Below, in pieces: positions 25,150 through 38,000 of a stretch of DNA of 64,000 nucleotides. Positions within the stretch are counted from its first letter, which is position 1, and each line of letters opens with the position of its first letter. A program made the position numbers and the translations under genes. The stretch comes from Prostheceraeus crozeri (Eukaryota; Platyhelminthes; Polycladida; Euryleptidae): NCBI GenBank assembly GCA_907163375.1, contig CAJQUW010009331.1, positions 99,676 through 163,675 of the forward strand, in the 5' to 3' direction. The notes below the pieces were generated by a model. That model did no database searches, was not told the origin of the DNA, and was given only the letters and a program-made list of their open reading frames with translations.

Positions 25150-25700
25150 ACTGATCGCATACAGAACGCAGTATTAGATGCAGCTAGCCATCAATAGACA
25201 TTAGCGCGCTGCCAGTTGCTCTCCGTCATTGGATATTAACGTTAGCAGACGGACAATTATAAGACGTCTTCAATCTGAGGCGGGCTTACGAGCATATCGA
25301 CCGACGATGAAACCACGTTTGACCGCCAAGAACATTGCCGATCGCGTTAAATTCTGCGAGCTTCATAAAAACTGGACTGCTGAACATTGGCGAAGTGTTA
25401 TGTTTTCGGATGCAACGCGGATAAAGCAATTCAAACCAACTAGAAAGCTTGTGCGCAGGCCAATTGGACAGCGGCATAACCCTCATTATGTGAAAATAGC
25501 TGTGAGATCATGTTATTCGTTAATGATTTGGGTTGCTGTAACCTCATCGGCACGGGCTGGTATTTTCCCGTGTTCCTCAGAGCTCAACTGTTAACACAGA
25601 TTTATGGTAACGTTCATATTCTCGAAGAGAATGTAATCTCATGGATGAAGTTGCACCGATGCACCACATTTATGCATGACGGTACCCCTCGCTAAAGGAT
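25150..25700 (+). pseudogene. Tc1 transposase, N-terminal and central piece
   Basis: 25229-25591 reads VSRRTIIRRLQSEAGLRAY, then a helix-turn-helix tail, HKNWTAEHWRSVMFSDATRI with the first catalytic Asp, and SLMIWVAVTS. After a frame change near 25560, the second block follows with YGNVHILEENVISWM and FMHDGTPR, carrying the second catalytic Asp. The third catalytic block is absent here but is found on the other strand at 21425-21712. A bounding terminal inverted repeat was not identified. Confidence 0.7.
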
Positions 25701-26950
25701 CACTCCAGCGGTTGGCGCTGCATTGGACCTAACTGGAACTAGCACACGAAGAGCAACATTCATTACAACTGCTTTGGCAGAAGGTTTGGGACAGCCACTG
25801 GGTAATCTGGTCTTGAGTCCATCTTTGTTGAGACGACCCGAGTAGCTTCTAGACTCAAGGAGTAGATGATGCCGTCAGTAACAATTTCTCCGTGAATCTT
25901 CACGCCAGTACGTGGATGGAGAGGATCCTACCCTGCCACACAATGAAGTTTAATGAAGGAAGTACTTCCAATCATCGTCAGGCAGTGGAGAGGATGTTCA
26001 CATGCCGGATGAGCTAGAATAGATTCCTGGTGCTTCGGAATTTTCTACAGGGACGAACTGGAATAGTCAAGGTACGATCTATGAGGAGAAGCAAAATGAT
26101 GCAATAATTCGCCTTTCTTTGGATGCGACTTTGAGTATCACAGGCGCATACAGTGGAGTCTGTGTCCTAAGAAGCAACATAGCCGCATTCTACTCTATCT
26201 CACGTGCTACTAGGTGGCTCTGCGAGGTTCAGGCGCTATGAGACATTGACATGCTCGATGAATGGCCAAGGTAATCTACCAACAGTAAGGCCTGACTATT
26301 CCCCTAGAAATTGTCGATGTCTTCGAGGAGGGAGTGGATTACCTAGAAGATAGGCTGTTCATCTCCGGTTCACTATCGAGTCTGGTACTTTGAGCCATCA
26401 CGACCAACGAAACAATCCCTGAGGTGACCAACGATTCCTGTGTGGAAGAAACTTTCACGTAGTTGTTGCTGACCATTGTCGCAGGTTCCCCATTCCCAAG
26501 ATGAAAATTTTTCTATAATGTATGTTTTACACTCACTATATGCTTTGCATTTGTACGCTAAAATACCTTCAGCTGTTGGTTGCTTGCTCCAAATTGATAT
26601 TGTCTTCAGATAGTTCCATTGCAAAACAATCTACAGAGTTTCTATTTTCAAATAATGATCTAAAGAGTTTTACTCTCCTAGTAAAGGTATATACTTCAGC
26701 TGTCATGGCCACCATAATTCATGTCTAACTTATTTGATTATTGTAAAGAGGTCAAAAAATTATTACATTACCAATTTGCAACCGAATTTAATGCTTATCG
26801 AAACTATCGGTCTATTAAGTGATAGATAGCAATTATCGTTTATTCATCTTTAAGATACTTAGTCGCATCGAGTTCAGACTGAAGTGTTATACACTAATTC
26901 TGCCTTATACAAGGAGCATTATTAAAATACATGAATTCAATATTTAAATT
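25701..26950. other. non-coding stretch, no recognised gene
   Basis: No protein signature, RNA gene or clear terminal repeat seen. Confidence 0.4.
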
Positions 26951-26953
26951 TGA

Positions 26954-27304
26954 GCTAAAAATAGCCTATGACGTCATCAGATGACCTTAATTGACCTTTT
27001 TCACTCCACGGTGTGATAGATAGCGGTCATATTTATATTCATTGGTAATACATTATAAGGCTCTAAAATGCTTGGTTTGGTCACAAATTGACATTTTATG
27101 ATCTTATACATACAATTGCATTGATCACGTGACCCATCAAAAGGCATGATTTTGGGACCTTAAATGCTATTTTGCGATGAAACTAAGCATTTTAGACCGA
27201 TGTAATATATTATTAATAGATAGAAATGTGACCCTAATCTATCATTTTGCAAGGTCAGAAAAGTCATCCGAGGTCACGTGATGACGTCAGAGGCTATTTT
27301 TAGC
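26954..27304. repeat. palindromic MITE-like element
   Basis: Imperfect inverted arms of about 170 bases: GCTAAAAATAGCCTATGACG on the left, its counterpart GACGTCAGAGGCTATTTTTA on the right, with internal CATTTTAG and GGTCACGTG blocks also paired. No ORF. The arms share TGACGTCA-like (CRE-type) sites. Confidence 0.65.
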
Positions 27305-28084
27305 AATTTTTGCACATTTGACCTTACTTTGACCTCTCCGGGCTACCCCTAAACCTTGACCAATCGAGATAAAACTTCACATGCACTATTTCTTTCCAAA
27401 AGGAATACTTTTGGCGACGTGCACCTTGACTTCTCCAACTTTCGATTTTTTTTGAACCACCAAATATATATATATTAATACTTGCATTAGTCCCTTTTCT
27501 ATTGAACCCTTATAGAAACTTCATTTTCAGGGTGTATAACGCGGGAAAAATCAGGGAAAAATTGATTTCTGAAAAACCGGGAAAAATCAGGGAATTTTGA
27601 AATTTAGAGCAAAAAAGATTAAACATGTTTATGACTGATGACAACATCAACAAAATTGCCTACTGTATAAACAAAGAACATAGAACTTTCATATTTTCCA
27701 TGTTTTGGATGTAAACATCATTTTTATATCGCTTGAAGATTTGATAAATAAGTGTAAATTCCCCAGAAAAGTATGGTCAAGCATCTATAATTTTAAAACA
27801 TTATACGCTTGCTTTATCAATTTTCAGTAATTTGTACTGTTTTCAGACAAGGATGCCAGTTGCTTTTATGTGCTTTCTTAGTTAACTGCTGCGCTTTTCT
27901 CCGAAGCTGCGTGCAGATCCTCACTGCTGGTTGGGAAAAGCTGCTTTGAAAATGTCCGGACCGAATTTGTATACTCCGCCGTCGAGGTCTGGATCCCCGG
28001 CATTAGGACGGGCGCTTCGTTTTCTCATCCGACTCATGTAAATACATCGCGAACAAATGGATGTTCACGGTGGGCAATGGATTA

Positions 28085-29600
28085 AAGACAGCGAGATGAC
28101 AAGATACTGGTACTTGACTTCTAAATTTCTTGGACATGCTGCTACATCTGAGTTTCACAAAGCTCTTGAGTGAGCTGTCAATGACCTGGACAATTCTAAA
28201 CTCCTGAAGGTGGTAATGGATGGTCCAAATGTCAATATCGCAACACATATGTTGGAGAATCTCGTGAACATGATGATACACAAATTTTGGACATAGGAAG
28301 TTGCTCCCTACACATCATCGAAGTGTTCTGCGAACTGGAGACAAATACATTTAAAAAATGATGGTTTAACGTCACTACTCCCCATGTTCACATTGAAGTG
28401 ATGAAATTCCTGTGAAGTTGTTGGGAAGTTTTTGAAGATCTTGCGTATCGTTGAGCGGCTTATTGACGTTTCGCAATGACCCACACGTACGACCTATGTG
28501 TTGTGCGACTCGATGGGTTGAGAACGTAACAGTTGCGGAAGTGATCATCGAACAATTGCCAAACTTCCAAGCATATGTCGAGAATGTCAAGAAGCAGCCT
28601 GACTCGTCGTCCTACAAGAGCATGAAGGAAATGCTGAATGATCCTCTGCTCAAGGCCAAATTGTGTCTTTTCGTCACGATAACCAAGGAATTTGAGATTT
28701 CCTTGATGAAATTTCAAGACGACAAGCCCACTGTTTCATTTCTGTTTGAAGCCCTGGAGAGCATCATAAATTCGCTATCGAAACGGTTTATCAAGTTGTG
28801 TTATGAAAACTTTTCAGCAGTTCAAAAACTGAAGCCTCTCATGGCTGAAAGAATTTCGTACATTTGAAATCGACATGGTTTTGCACCGAAATCAGCCTTA
28901 AAATAGGCAGGCGGAACGGACATACATAAGAAAGAATTTTCTTTGAAGTGTCTGGAATTCTTGAATGCCATTTTGATGCCTTCCAGATTATCTATTGTTC
29001 GAGGGGTAATTTTGCTTGGATCCATTGATTATGGCCTCTAAACGGAAATTGATACCATTATAATTTGGATGAATTTGTGGGCAATAAGTGGATCACTGGA
29101 TTCGGGTCATATCGCATCAAGAATCAGTATACATTTCTGACATCGAACAATCCCTTGAAGTCTTACTTGCATATGTTCGACTAAAGGAGGAAACTGACTT
29201 GATGATTACTAACTCCATTGTTTTCAAAAAGGTAATTCTTCTCCTGAGCTTGAACGATTCGTGCGAATCATACTCTTGAGATATGGACCGGCTTCGGTGG
29301 AAAGAGGCTCCTCGGTCAAGAAAAAGATGATAGTAGAAAATCAAAAAGAGAATTGATTCCCTTATTGCTCAAAGAACAGTCAAAGACATGCGCTTTGTAT
29401 GACGGGATGGTCATTATTTTGACGTATCTAAGAAACTGATTTTGTCCTCTCGAAATTCCACTGAGCTATATCGAGAAGCTAGAAAGGAAGAGGCGCGGAA
29501 CCAAGAGGTCAAAACAGGCATCGTGAAGGAAAAGAGGATGAAGGCGTCAGAAAGCAAAGATGGAGGATATGAAAAAGAATCTTCATTGGTTGATTTCATG
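28085..29600 (+). pseudogene. hAT-type transposase, decayed
   Basis: About 28100-28290 reads TSKFLGHAATSEFHKALE and then VVMDGPNVNIATHMLENL after one stop. 28451-28864 is open for 138 codons, with CCATRWVENVTVAEVIIEQL, KAKLCLFVTITKEFEISLM and FQDDKPTVSFLFEALESI. These match the region of this hAT group that precedes the C-terminal dimerisation part. Beyond 28870 only fragments remain, ending in a basic, coiled stretch near 29442-29590. Several stops and frame changes. Confidence 0.65.
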
Positions 29601-29664
29601 TATTATTTATTGAACAAATTTTGCAATATTTTGCTACTACCCAAAAATACGCATACACAGTGTC

Positions 29665-29666
<2 letters not shown>

Positions 29667-29710
<44 letters not shown>
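29667..29710. repeat. (TA)n microsatellite
   Basis: An uninterrupted run of about 22 TA units; a shorter related run lies near 29800-29822. Confidence 0.95.
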
Positions 29711-29716
<6 letters not shown>

Positions 29717-30292
29717 ATGAAAAGAAAGACAAGGTCAATAAATAAGATCTTATTATGACAATATTTCGACTGTCTCTTTTACAAGTCTGATGGTAAATAT
29801 ATATATATATATATAAATATATACGCGCATATTTTCAAATCAAACAACATATTTATCCGTTCATAGGTATCCGCCACTAAATTTTGAACTTATCCAATAA
29901 CAATCAAATAGCGAAAAAAATTACATATTACAGATTTTGTGAAATGTACTTGTGAAATATAAAAAAATTATATTAATAGAAGAGATAAAAAGTATTGTTT
30001 ATAAAATTTTGATGTTTTTGATATTATCAGCAATAAAGTTGTTGTGACAAATATAAAATGTCAAATAAGAAATAAAAAATTAAGGAATGAATGTAGATGT
30101 ACAGGTAAGTAGAGAGAGCGTATTCAACTGAAGCTTTTATTGTGGGAATTTGAAATGGATTGTTGTCGTGGGCAACCGTTTTCAGAAAGTTGTTATTTCC
30201 GTTAACATAATGGATGAAGTGTACAGGGCATTTTTTAAAAGCGACCGGGGAAAATCAGGGAAATTGAAAATCCAAAAGCATTATGCACCCTG

Positions 30293-31245
30293 ATTTTCAT
30301 TTAATTTATCATCATCTGGTATTTATCATTTTCATTTTAGCATATTGCCTTTACCATATAGATTGAATGTACTAAAAAATTACATAACTCCAATTCGGCG
30401 CTATCGTCTGAAGCTCATGCTTCATTGGGTTCTACCTTGTCAGAAAGGTTTATTATCGGTGATTGTTTGTTGCAGGTTGAGATGTGACACATCCAACATA
30501 TTCACGACACATGGGCGTCAGGTAGTTCGGGGTCCCGAACCCACTGCTAATGCTTTGGAAGGCAGGCCCGATCCACTGCTCGACAAAAGGCGGTACAGTT
30601 CCACTTCCACGGACATGCGTGGGTATCTTTGCTGAGGGGTTTAACCCGTGCAGCTGTATCCGGCTCCTCTGTGGCCTACCTGACTTGTGCCCATCAAGGA
30701 TGTGATTTTTCCTATTTATCAGGAAATCCTGATTTTTGGGTTGATTTCGGTCATTTTTGAAACAAGGCAGATTCTGAAAAAATTTATAGGGGGTTGGGGA
30801 CTTCACATATTGATAAATTGTCTTTGACAGTAGCATAGCCGTTTTTTATGTTTCTCAAACGTATCCCTATTATTGCATTTTACCACTTCATTTTCAGTAA
30901 TACCAGACATTATTTTCAGCCTGACAAATGAGTTTCGCCCAAATATACACGCAGACTATATGGTCTGCATACATTACTAAGCGCGTTGCTTTTGTTTTCA
31001 TTTTGCGTCACTTCATTTATTGCTTATGATCGAAATATACCAGCCAATATGTGAATGTCCCAAACTAATGGTTCTACTGTTAGTATAATGTAGTTTAGTG
31101 CATGTTCTAAATATGTAGTATAATAAGTTAATGCAGGACCCCATCAAAAATTGGTTACCTGATTTTTTTCGTTGATAGTCAATTACATCCCTGACCTATT
31201 GGCAAAGTGGTTCTCATTTGGGATTCTTCGACATGAAGTTTTTGC
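30293..31245. other. non-coding stretch, no recognised gene
   Basis: Contains a GC-richer island at about 30480-30700 without coding or tRNA-like signature. Nothing else recognised. Confidence 0.4.
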
Positions 31246-31379
31246 GACATGAAATGTGCCTATAAGCCTCTTTTTTGCATATTATCTCAGTTTTGTTGCT
31301 ATTATTTACATTTTTTGATGCTTTCCAAAGTTACTTGTGTCACTTTGTTGTACAGTACAATTTTTGCTTATTTAATTGA

Positions 31380-32700
31380 TATTCTACGAAAATTTGTGAA
31401 AATGAGAAAGACACACAAGAAAAGTAGTCAAGCCGTCAAGTTTAAGACCCCTCTGAAGATCAGATTCAGCAACGTGGGACCACTGAGGTCCAATTTCGAC
31501 GACATCAACATCTTCCTCCAAGGTAAGTCACCAGATCTTCTAGCCCTATCGGAAACCAGGCTAGATCCCAGTGTGTCATCAAGCGATGTTGCTCCTGCTG
31601 GATACACAGTTCACCGGATGGATAAAGCACCTTGTTATGTTATTGGAGTTTATACCAAGACAAGTTTACCTTTGAGAAAGCTTCGTGGCTCAGAGGATTC
31701 AAGGCATGAGTATCTTGCCTTCATTGCGCCGTTACAGAAAACCACTTCTGTTGTTTTTCCTATACCGCTCTTTATCAACCAATGCGGACATTTTCAATGT
31801 TCTTTCTGATTAGATCGATTTTCTTCTACAAGAGTATTCCAGCTCTGAGGTTGCCGGTTTTGGTGACTTCAACGTGCACAATGTTGACTGTCTTGTGCAC
31901 TCGCGCAAAACTGATCTCTCTGGTCAAGCAGCCGATAGGATTTTGCTGTCTCTCACAACCTTAGTCAAATTGTCACTTGTCCTACCAGAGTGTCTGACCG
32001 ACCTGGGGATACTGGATATTTGCTTGACCTGCTTCTTACCTCAAATCCAGCTTGTTTTCACACAAGGTTATTTCTCCCCTCGGCACGTCTGATCACAGTG
32101 TTATCACAGTTTCTGGCAAACAAACGCACTTCACACCGTCTGCGCCTTTCCATAGAACAGTTTATCAATTCTCCAAAGCAAGAAGTTTGCGAAGAATTAA
32201 ACATTGGACGGAGAATTCCACCTCCAATTCCCACGCGCACTGATGAGACAGTTAGTTCTCCTTCAGTCACAGTCCCAAACGTCAAAAAGATCATCACAGG
32301 TCTCGATAGCTCTAAGTCGGACCAGATGACATCCTGGTTTTGGTCTTCAAGCATCTCTCATCTGAGCTTTCTCCATGTTTATCCAAACTGTTCATTATAT
32401 GTGTATCCACCTTTGATTTTCCCTCTTGTTGGAAAATAGCTTCCGTGGTTCCAGTTCCACGGAAGGTCTAGTTCTTCCAAGAAAGGTCTAGTTACCGTCC
32501 TATCAGCCTGCTGCCAATTGCCGGCAAGATTTTTGAAGCAGTAATTAATCAACATATTGTTAACTTCATTGAAACTCAGAACCTTCTATATGAAGAACAG
32601 TATGACTTCAGGCACTCTCGATCAACTGCAGATCTTCTTTCATATGTCACTGAACATCGATGGTCGAGGAAAACCCCGGGGGTTGAATGCAGTGGTCAAT
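31380..32700 (+). mobile_element. LINE fragment: endonuclease and start of reverse transcriptase
   Basis: The frame ending at 31809 reads LRSNFDDINIFLQGKSPDLL then ALSETRLDPS, the N-terminal part of an apurinic-type endonuclease (the SET motif). In other frames follow GDFNVHNVDCLVHSR near 31860, LGILDICLTCFLP and then GTSDHSVITV near 32090, the SDH catalytic motif. Near 32480-32600 YRPISLLPIAGKIFEAVI is the first RT block. The fragment has multiple frame changes and breaks off before the YADD motif. It belongs to the CR1/Jockey side of LINEs. Confidence 0.75.
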
Positions 32701-33389
32701 GACAAAAAGAATATTTTAGCAAGACAGCTAACAATTTAAAAGCAGACGAACATACAGGATACAACCGGTTATTTAGGTTTCTACGTGAATGGAGAACCCT
32801 CAAATGCTTATTTGGGTAAGCAAAAGCCAATCAACTAACAAGGACAAGGCCAACAAAAATAGTTTTGCATCATTTGAAACATCGTAAACAAGAGGCACTC
32901 GTTGAAAGAGAGACTGCTTACGTGCTCAGTATAAGTTCATTTATTGAGGAAAAATCCAAGTGAGACAATAGATCCTAAGTTTTTATAATTATGCAAAGAT
33001 GCATAATATTTTTTAGCAGATAATTTATCAAATTCCTGTTAAACATATAATTAGATTTCAATAAGACAAAGTAAATGATTGTTATGTCAGGTCAGGGTGG
33101 CAACGAAATACTGTACTTATCGCACTTATTATGTACTTATTTCGGCATATGGCACTTATTTGTACTAACATTTGGTGTATTGTACTTATAATATTACAAG
33201 AGTTTCTTGATTAAGTACAAAAACGGCCGAAATCCGGCAGGTGAAATGCTTACATGGAGTTTGAATATAAACACAGCTATATTTATAACGGGCATGCCAT
33301 TCATCTTCGGATTTCTGCGGGGCCCCTCTTGACCTAGGTAGTATGAAAGTAATGGGTTCTAGGATATTTTATGAGTAGAAAATTACTGA

Positions 33390-34465
33390 TGGTAGTATTA
33401 CGAAGGCGTTCGATGAACTTCTGCATCCCATCATCATTGAAGCATTCATCAATCTCAGACTGCCTTCTAAAATCATTGTGTGGCTTTTAAGTTATTTGAC
33501 AAATTGGTAACAGAGAGTGTGGGTAATTGGTAATGCTTCTTCATGGGAAAATATATGTAGTGGTGTTGCTCGAGGAAGCGTTATTGGTCCGCTGTTATTT
33601 ACGTTAGTAATGGACACAATGACAGCTAAGTGTGAAAATTCGCTATATATCAATTACGCGGATGTGTTAACTGTGCTGCATTTTATGCGAAATAGTTCTG
33701 GAGACAATTTGCAGATGGAACTCAATAACATTTTCCAGTGGACTCAACAGTGTATCTCATCCTTAAGTTCAACATTAAGTGTGATCTCATCGAAGTGACA
33801 TCTTATGTACATGTCACCAAAACATCATTACAAACAACTGCAGTCAACTTTCCAGAAAATTCTGTTGTACAAAATGTTGATCATCTTAGCATTTTGGGTT
33901 GTGCTTTTTCTCGAAATCTAAAATGGAATAGTCATATCGAATGTATTGTTAAAAGAGCGTCAAAAGAGCATCTTACATTGGAACTTAAATGATCTGGATA
34001 TCCCGCCTCTCTGATGTTCAGAGCATACCGCTTATTTATGCGACTTATCTTGCTGTATGGTTACAGCACATTTTGTGATATCTCTGACTATCTTCACAGG
34101 AAGCTGTTGAGTGTCGAAAGAAGGATTTACAAATTCAAAGTGAAAACCTTCCTGAAACATCATTATTCTCAGCAGTAGATTTAATGTGTCAACGAATGTT
34201 CAAAATGTTTTGTTGTCTCCGTCGCATCCCTTTAGATAATTTTTTAATGAACGAGTCAATGAAAAAACCAGTAATCATTGTGAACTGAAGCGTTCATTAA
34301 CAAAAAGCGGTCGTTTTCGTATTTCTTTCTTAAAGTACTGTAAATAGTTCATTCTACTCATTTATGTACGTGTCTAATTTTTCTTCTTCTTTTAAACTTT
34401 GTCACCTCTGTAATGTGCTCATTGCCTTTGTGGGACAATGAAGAAGTTATTATAAATGAAAGCAC
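33390..34465 (+). mobile_element. second LINE fragment: reverse transcriptase core and 3' tail
   Basis: Plus-strand reading gives KAFDELLHPIIIEAF (motif A), GVARGSVIGPLLF (motif B), YINYADVLTVLHF (motif C, with YADV in place of YADD) and, further on, AYRLFMRLILLYGYSTFCD and KLLSVERR. The region ends with TGGGACAATGAAGAAGTTAT, resembling the 3' tail of the LINE at 5424-7164. Frames are broken several times. It is 5'-truncated and may be a separate insertion from the fragment at 31.4-32.7 kb, because the two are separated by unrelated sequence. Confidence 0.75.
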
Positions 34466-34559
34466 ATTGAACAACTTAAGATCAGCATAAACTGCCAGCA
34501 AACTGACTTAATGGCTAGCAAGGTATCTTGCAATGAACAACTCAACTAGCTAGATTGCC

Positions 34560-35010
34560 TGGAAGAGCCCTATTCGTCAACAATATTGAAGAGAAGGCCC
34601 CCCTCGACAATAATATTGATGAGAAGGGCCTCATGGTCATTCGTCAACATGATAGCTTGAGAAGGACCCTTTCGGCAACAAGATCGATGAGAAGTGATGA
34701 GAAGGGCCTTTTCGTCAACAGGATTGCATGAGACGGGCCCCTTCGTCAGCAAGATGGATGAGAGAGGTCACATGGGCGAAAAGGTTTATGAGAAGAGCCT
34801 TCTTCGTCAACAAGATTGATGAGAAAAGCCCATTTGGCAACAAGATTAATGAGAAGGGGTCCCTTTGGCAACAAGATCGATAAGAGAGCCACCTTCAGCA
34901 ATGTGGTCGATGAGAAAGCCCCTTTCGGCAAACAGGGTTAATGAGAAGGGCCATTGGTAAACAAATATCTTGATGGAAAGGTCCCCTTTGTCAAAAACCC
35001 TGATGAATAG
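34560..35010. repeat. minisatellite, period about 30 bp
   Basis: Roughly a dozen degenerate copies of CAACAAGATTGATGAGAAGG plus GCCCTTTCGT in tandem. Units between 34818 and 34935 are 30-31 bases and the best preserved. Because 30 is a multiple of three, the minus strand reads a ten-residue repeat resembling LINLVDEKGP across two frames (34570-34752 and 34746-34931). No start context or conserved domain argues for translation. Confidence 0.8.
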
Positions 35011-38000
35011 AACCCCTTGCCTTGGTGAACAACAGCAAGTGTGACCTGACTCATTGAATGCTTCGGTATTCTCGCCTCATAATTTCAAATCATTCACATT
35101 TCTAAAAAACTGAAATTATATTTTCCCTTATATTGTTTGGCGAATTTCTACTTTTGCTAGTACATTTTTATGAACTGAGGATCTTGATGTGATGAAATAT
35201 CACAGCAACTGCATTGTATGCTGTAAAATGATTAAACCTGACTGCCATGAACATCTAGCCAGAACATTTCGTGGTTATAATCACATCATCAGGTTTAAAA
35301 CAGATGGAAGCAAATTCAAGATGCAATTTTTAAATGTCAGTACAAAGTATGAGATTGCGGTTATCATTGCAGTCATCTTAGTGTATCTTCGCTGGTAACA
35401 TAGGGATGGAAGATGTCGATCAGGTTTACAATGGATGACTCAATTTCTATCTAAAATGTCCTCAGGTACTTAGTTATCATAGCACTGTACATACTAAACG
35501 ATCGTGAATTGACAATTCGAGAGGATTGATGTGCTCTGTAATACGTGTATGTAATTTGCGTGCAGTTCTACCCATATAGGATAAATAGTTGCTGGCATTT
35601 TTTATTGTGGCTAGGGTTGTGAAATTTTAAATATGGTTAAAAAACAATGTTTTTCAATTTTTTTGAATTGTTTTTTTACATGTCCACAATTCACAATTCT
35701 TTAGACGATGTGATCCCTTCTGTTTATGTATAATTGCGTGTGAAATGTCAGCAAATCAAACTTTAGGCAAATGCACTTTCGTAATACTAGTAGAGCGAGT
35801 ACAGTTTGCTCTATAACTGCAGGCAGCGATAATTGAATCCACCGTGACAGTATTTATGTGAAATTGAGATGCTATGAATGATTATCACCAGCATCACCAT
35901 GGCAAGGTTACTAAATTCATGAAGGCACTGCGTAGGAGCAGACTTAAAGATATTTTTGTAAATGATTACATCTTATTTAAGTCCGATGATGAAAATGACG
36001 TTGAGTGTTTTCAGTGATGTTTAGTGTGTTGAATGACGTTGAGTGTGCTGCATGAGTGAAGCGCGTTGAAAGAATATCCTTAATCATCAAGAACTTTTTT
36101 CACTGTAGTTTTTATTCATTCAATGTGGTTGTTTTGTCAACTTTTGTTTTCTTTTACGACATGCCAGTAACATGTTTTTCCATTGTCACTTCGTTTTTTT
36201 ATTATTATCTCAGTAATGATTTATTTATTTTCGATTTTTCTTTTATCTAACTTAATCTGGCTAAATCATTTATTACTTCAATAGTGAACCTGCGTATTAA
36301 AATTAATTGAAACAAGAATGACAAGCATTCCGAAATAAATAACTGACTGCCACTTTCAGTGATATTCAAGCGTAGAATGCTATTATTAAGCATTCTGACT
36401 AAAGAGTTTCCCCAAAAGTCCTTTTGTCTTATTAGTATTACATTATGCTTTCCTTTAATTCATTAAATATTTTACGCAAGATTTTGATTTAATTCACCTT
36501 AGGTACTACCGCAATTCTCGTCAAATATATAAAAATAATTTGCGTATGTCGCATCAGAATTATATTAATTAATAATATCATTATTGTTACAGTTTCTCAG
36601 TGCTGAAATGTAGCTTCATGCTTCATCATCACATTAGAATTTTTTCAAATGTTAGGTCTATGTGCCCTTCAAAAAGCTAAGCTGTAGTTTTATGAAACAA
36701 GAAATATATAACTTTGATAACAGACATGCAATTTAGAACATTCATTCAAAATTCTATAATAAGTGCATGTATACACGCATAACATTGTTATACATATACA
36801 TTAGTAAAATATACACTTGTATACTTACAAAGAAAGTCAACAAAACAAGCACATTTGCAAATTGTATCATGAATCTGCAACCCGAATATTTTACAATCAA
36901 CCCGATGCTAAATGTCACAATTGTTTGTCCCCCTCAGATTCTACTAAGAACGACCAATTTTGCGGCTTACGGGAAATTTTCTTTTGTAGAGATTAGCTAA
37001 AGCTGTTCAGACATCTACCCAGTTTATCGGGATTGCTGCTGCGAAATTTGTTATTCCCGTGTAATTATTAATTGCTCTTCCAAATCATGATTTTCCGCTC
37101 CAACCACACTTGGGAGCTGAGATTCTCCGGTGCATGGGGTAGAGTAGGTATAGAGTGTTTGCTCTGCGCTCGTGAGACCTGGATTCAAACCAACATCAAA
37201 CCAAACTTAATACTTTCAAAATACAGCCTGCATTCTTGCTGAACAATCAGCTCAGAAGAATGACATTGATATTATTGAAACTCGTCCATGTAAAGAAAGG
37301 GCTTTGCATAATTCGGTTCTAAGTCTAAACAAGTCCTATTCATATATTTTCAATTTTTTAGATTTAACGAAATCAAATTTTCTCACCTAAAAGAGCATTC
37401 TTTTGATGATATTTACGAAAGTATCTAGCAAATTATCTATTGCGGAGAATGGGGCTTATGTTAAGAGTCAATACCAAGAATAATCCCTTACAAGTTACCC
37501 TCTTTTGTTGACTATTCATTAAATGTGCATTCTTTACCAGTTCATCATCATTGATGTCAAGATTCCCTTCGAAAGTCTGTTTATTCTGATTGTCATGAAA
37601 ATGTGTCCGATTAGTGTGGAGCCTCATTTGGTAAAAGCATGAAACAACCCAAAACTACTCACTCAATTTTCATACTGCTCATCGATTAGCGTCATTGATA
37701 ATCTCATGGTATTGCGACCGTCGCGATAATGTAGTGGTGGGCAACGCGTGGCCCGCCACCACTTCTAATATCCAAAGTGGACTGCAGACATTATTTGAAT
37801 CGGTGATTTGAAAATGGTCCACTCCAACTTTCACCTTTAGAAGACACTTCTAGGCTTGAGGTTGATATTCTTCAGGATTGGCAAAAGTATTAACTAATTA
37901 CTCGTTGAGCAATGATGGCACAAAGAATTTCGTTAGAATACTCAAACCATGTTCCGTTCGCAATGAACATCTTCTCAATATGAAGGTTAATTACATAGCC

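Larger units (their letters stand above)
27528..30292 (+). mobile_element. second hAT-superfamily transposon, 5-bp flanking duplication
   Basis: Termini CAGGGTGTATAACGC at 27528 and GCATTATGCACCCTG ending at 30292 are inverted repeats with two mismatches in 15. The direct repeat ATTTT (27523-27527 and 30293-30297) flanks them. GGGAAAAATCAGGGAAA repeats lie just inside both ends. Decayed plus-strand transposase sequence lies within. It is related to the 21719-25125 element by the MDGPNVN block. Confidence 0.75.

Noticed and set aside
30480-30700. GC-richer island with GGTTCGGGG-like stretches, considered as tRNA or SINE
   Set aside because: No A/B box pair or cloverleaf could be found.
33093-33240. 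CAGGGTGGCAACGAAATACT looks like a hAT left terminus
   Set aside because: No matching right terminus or target duplication found nearby.
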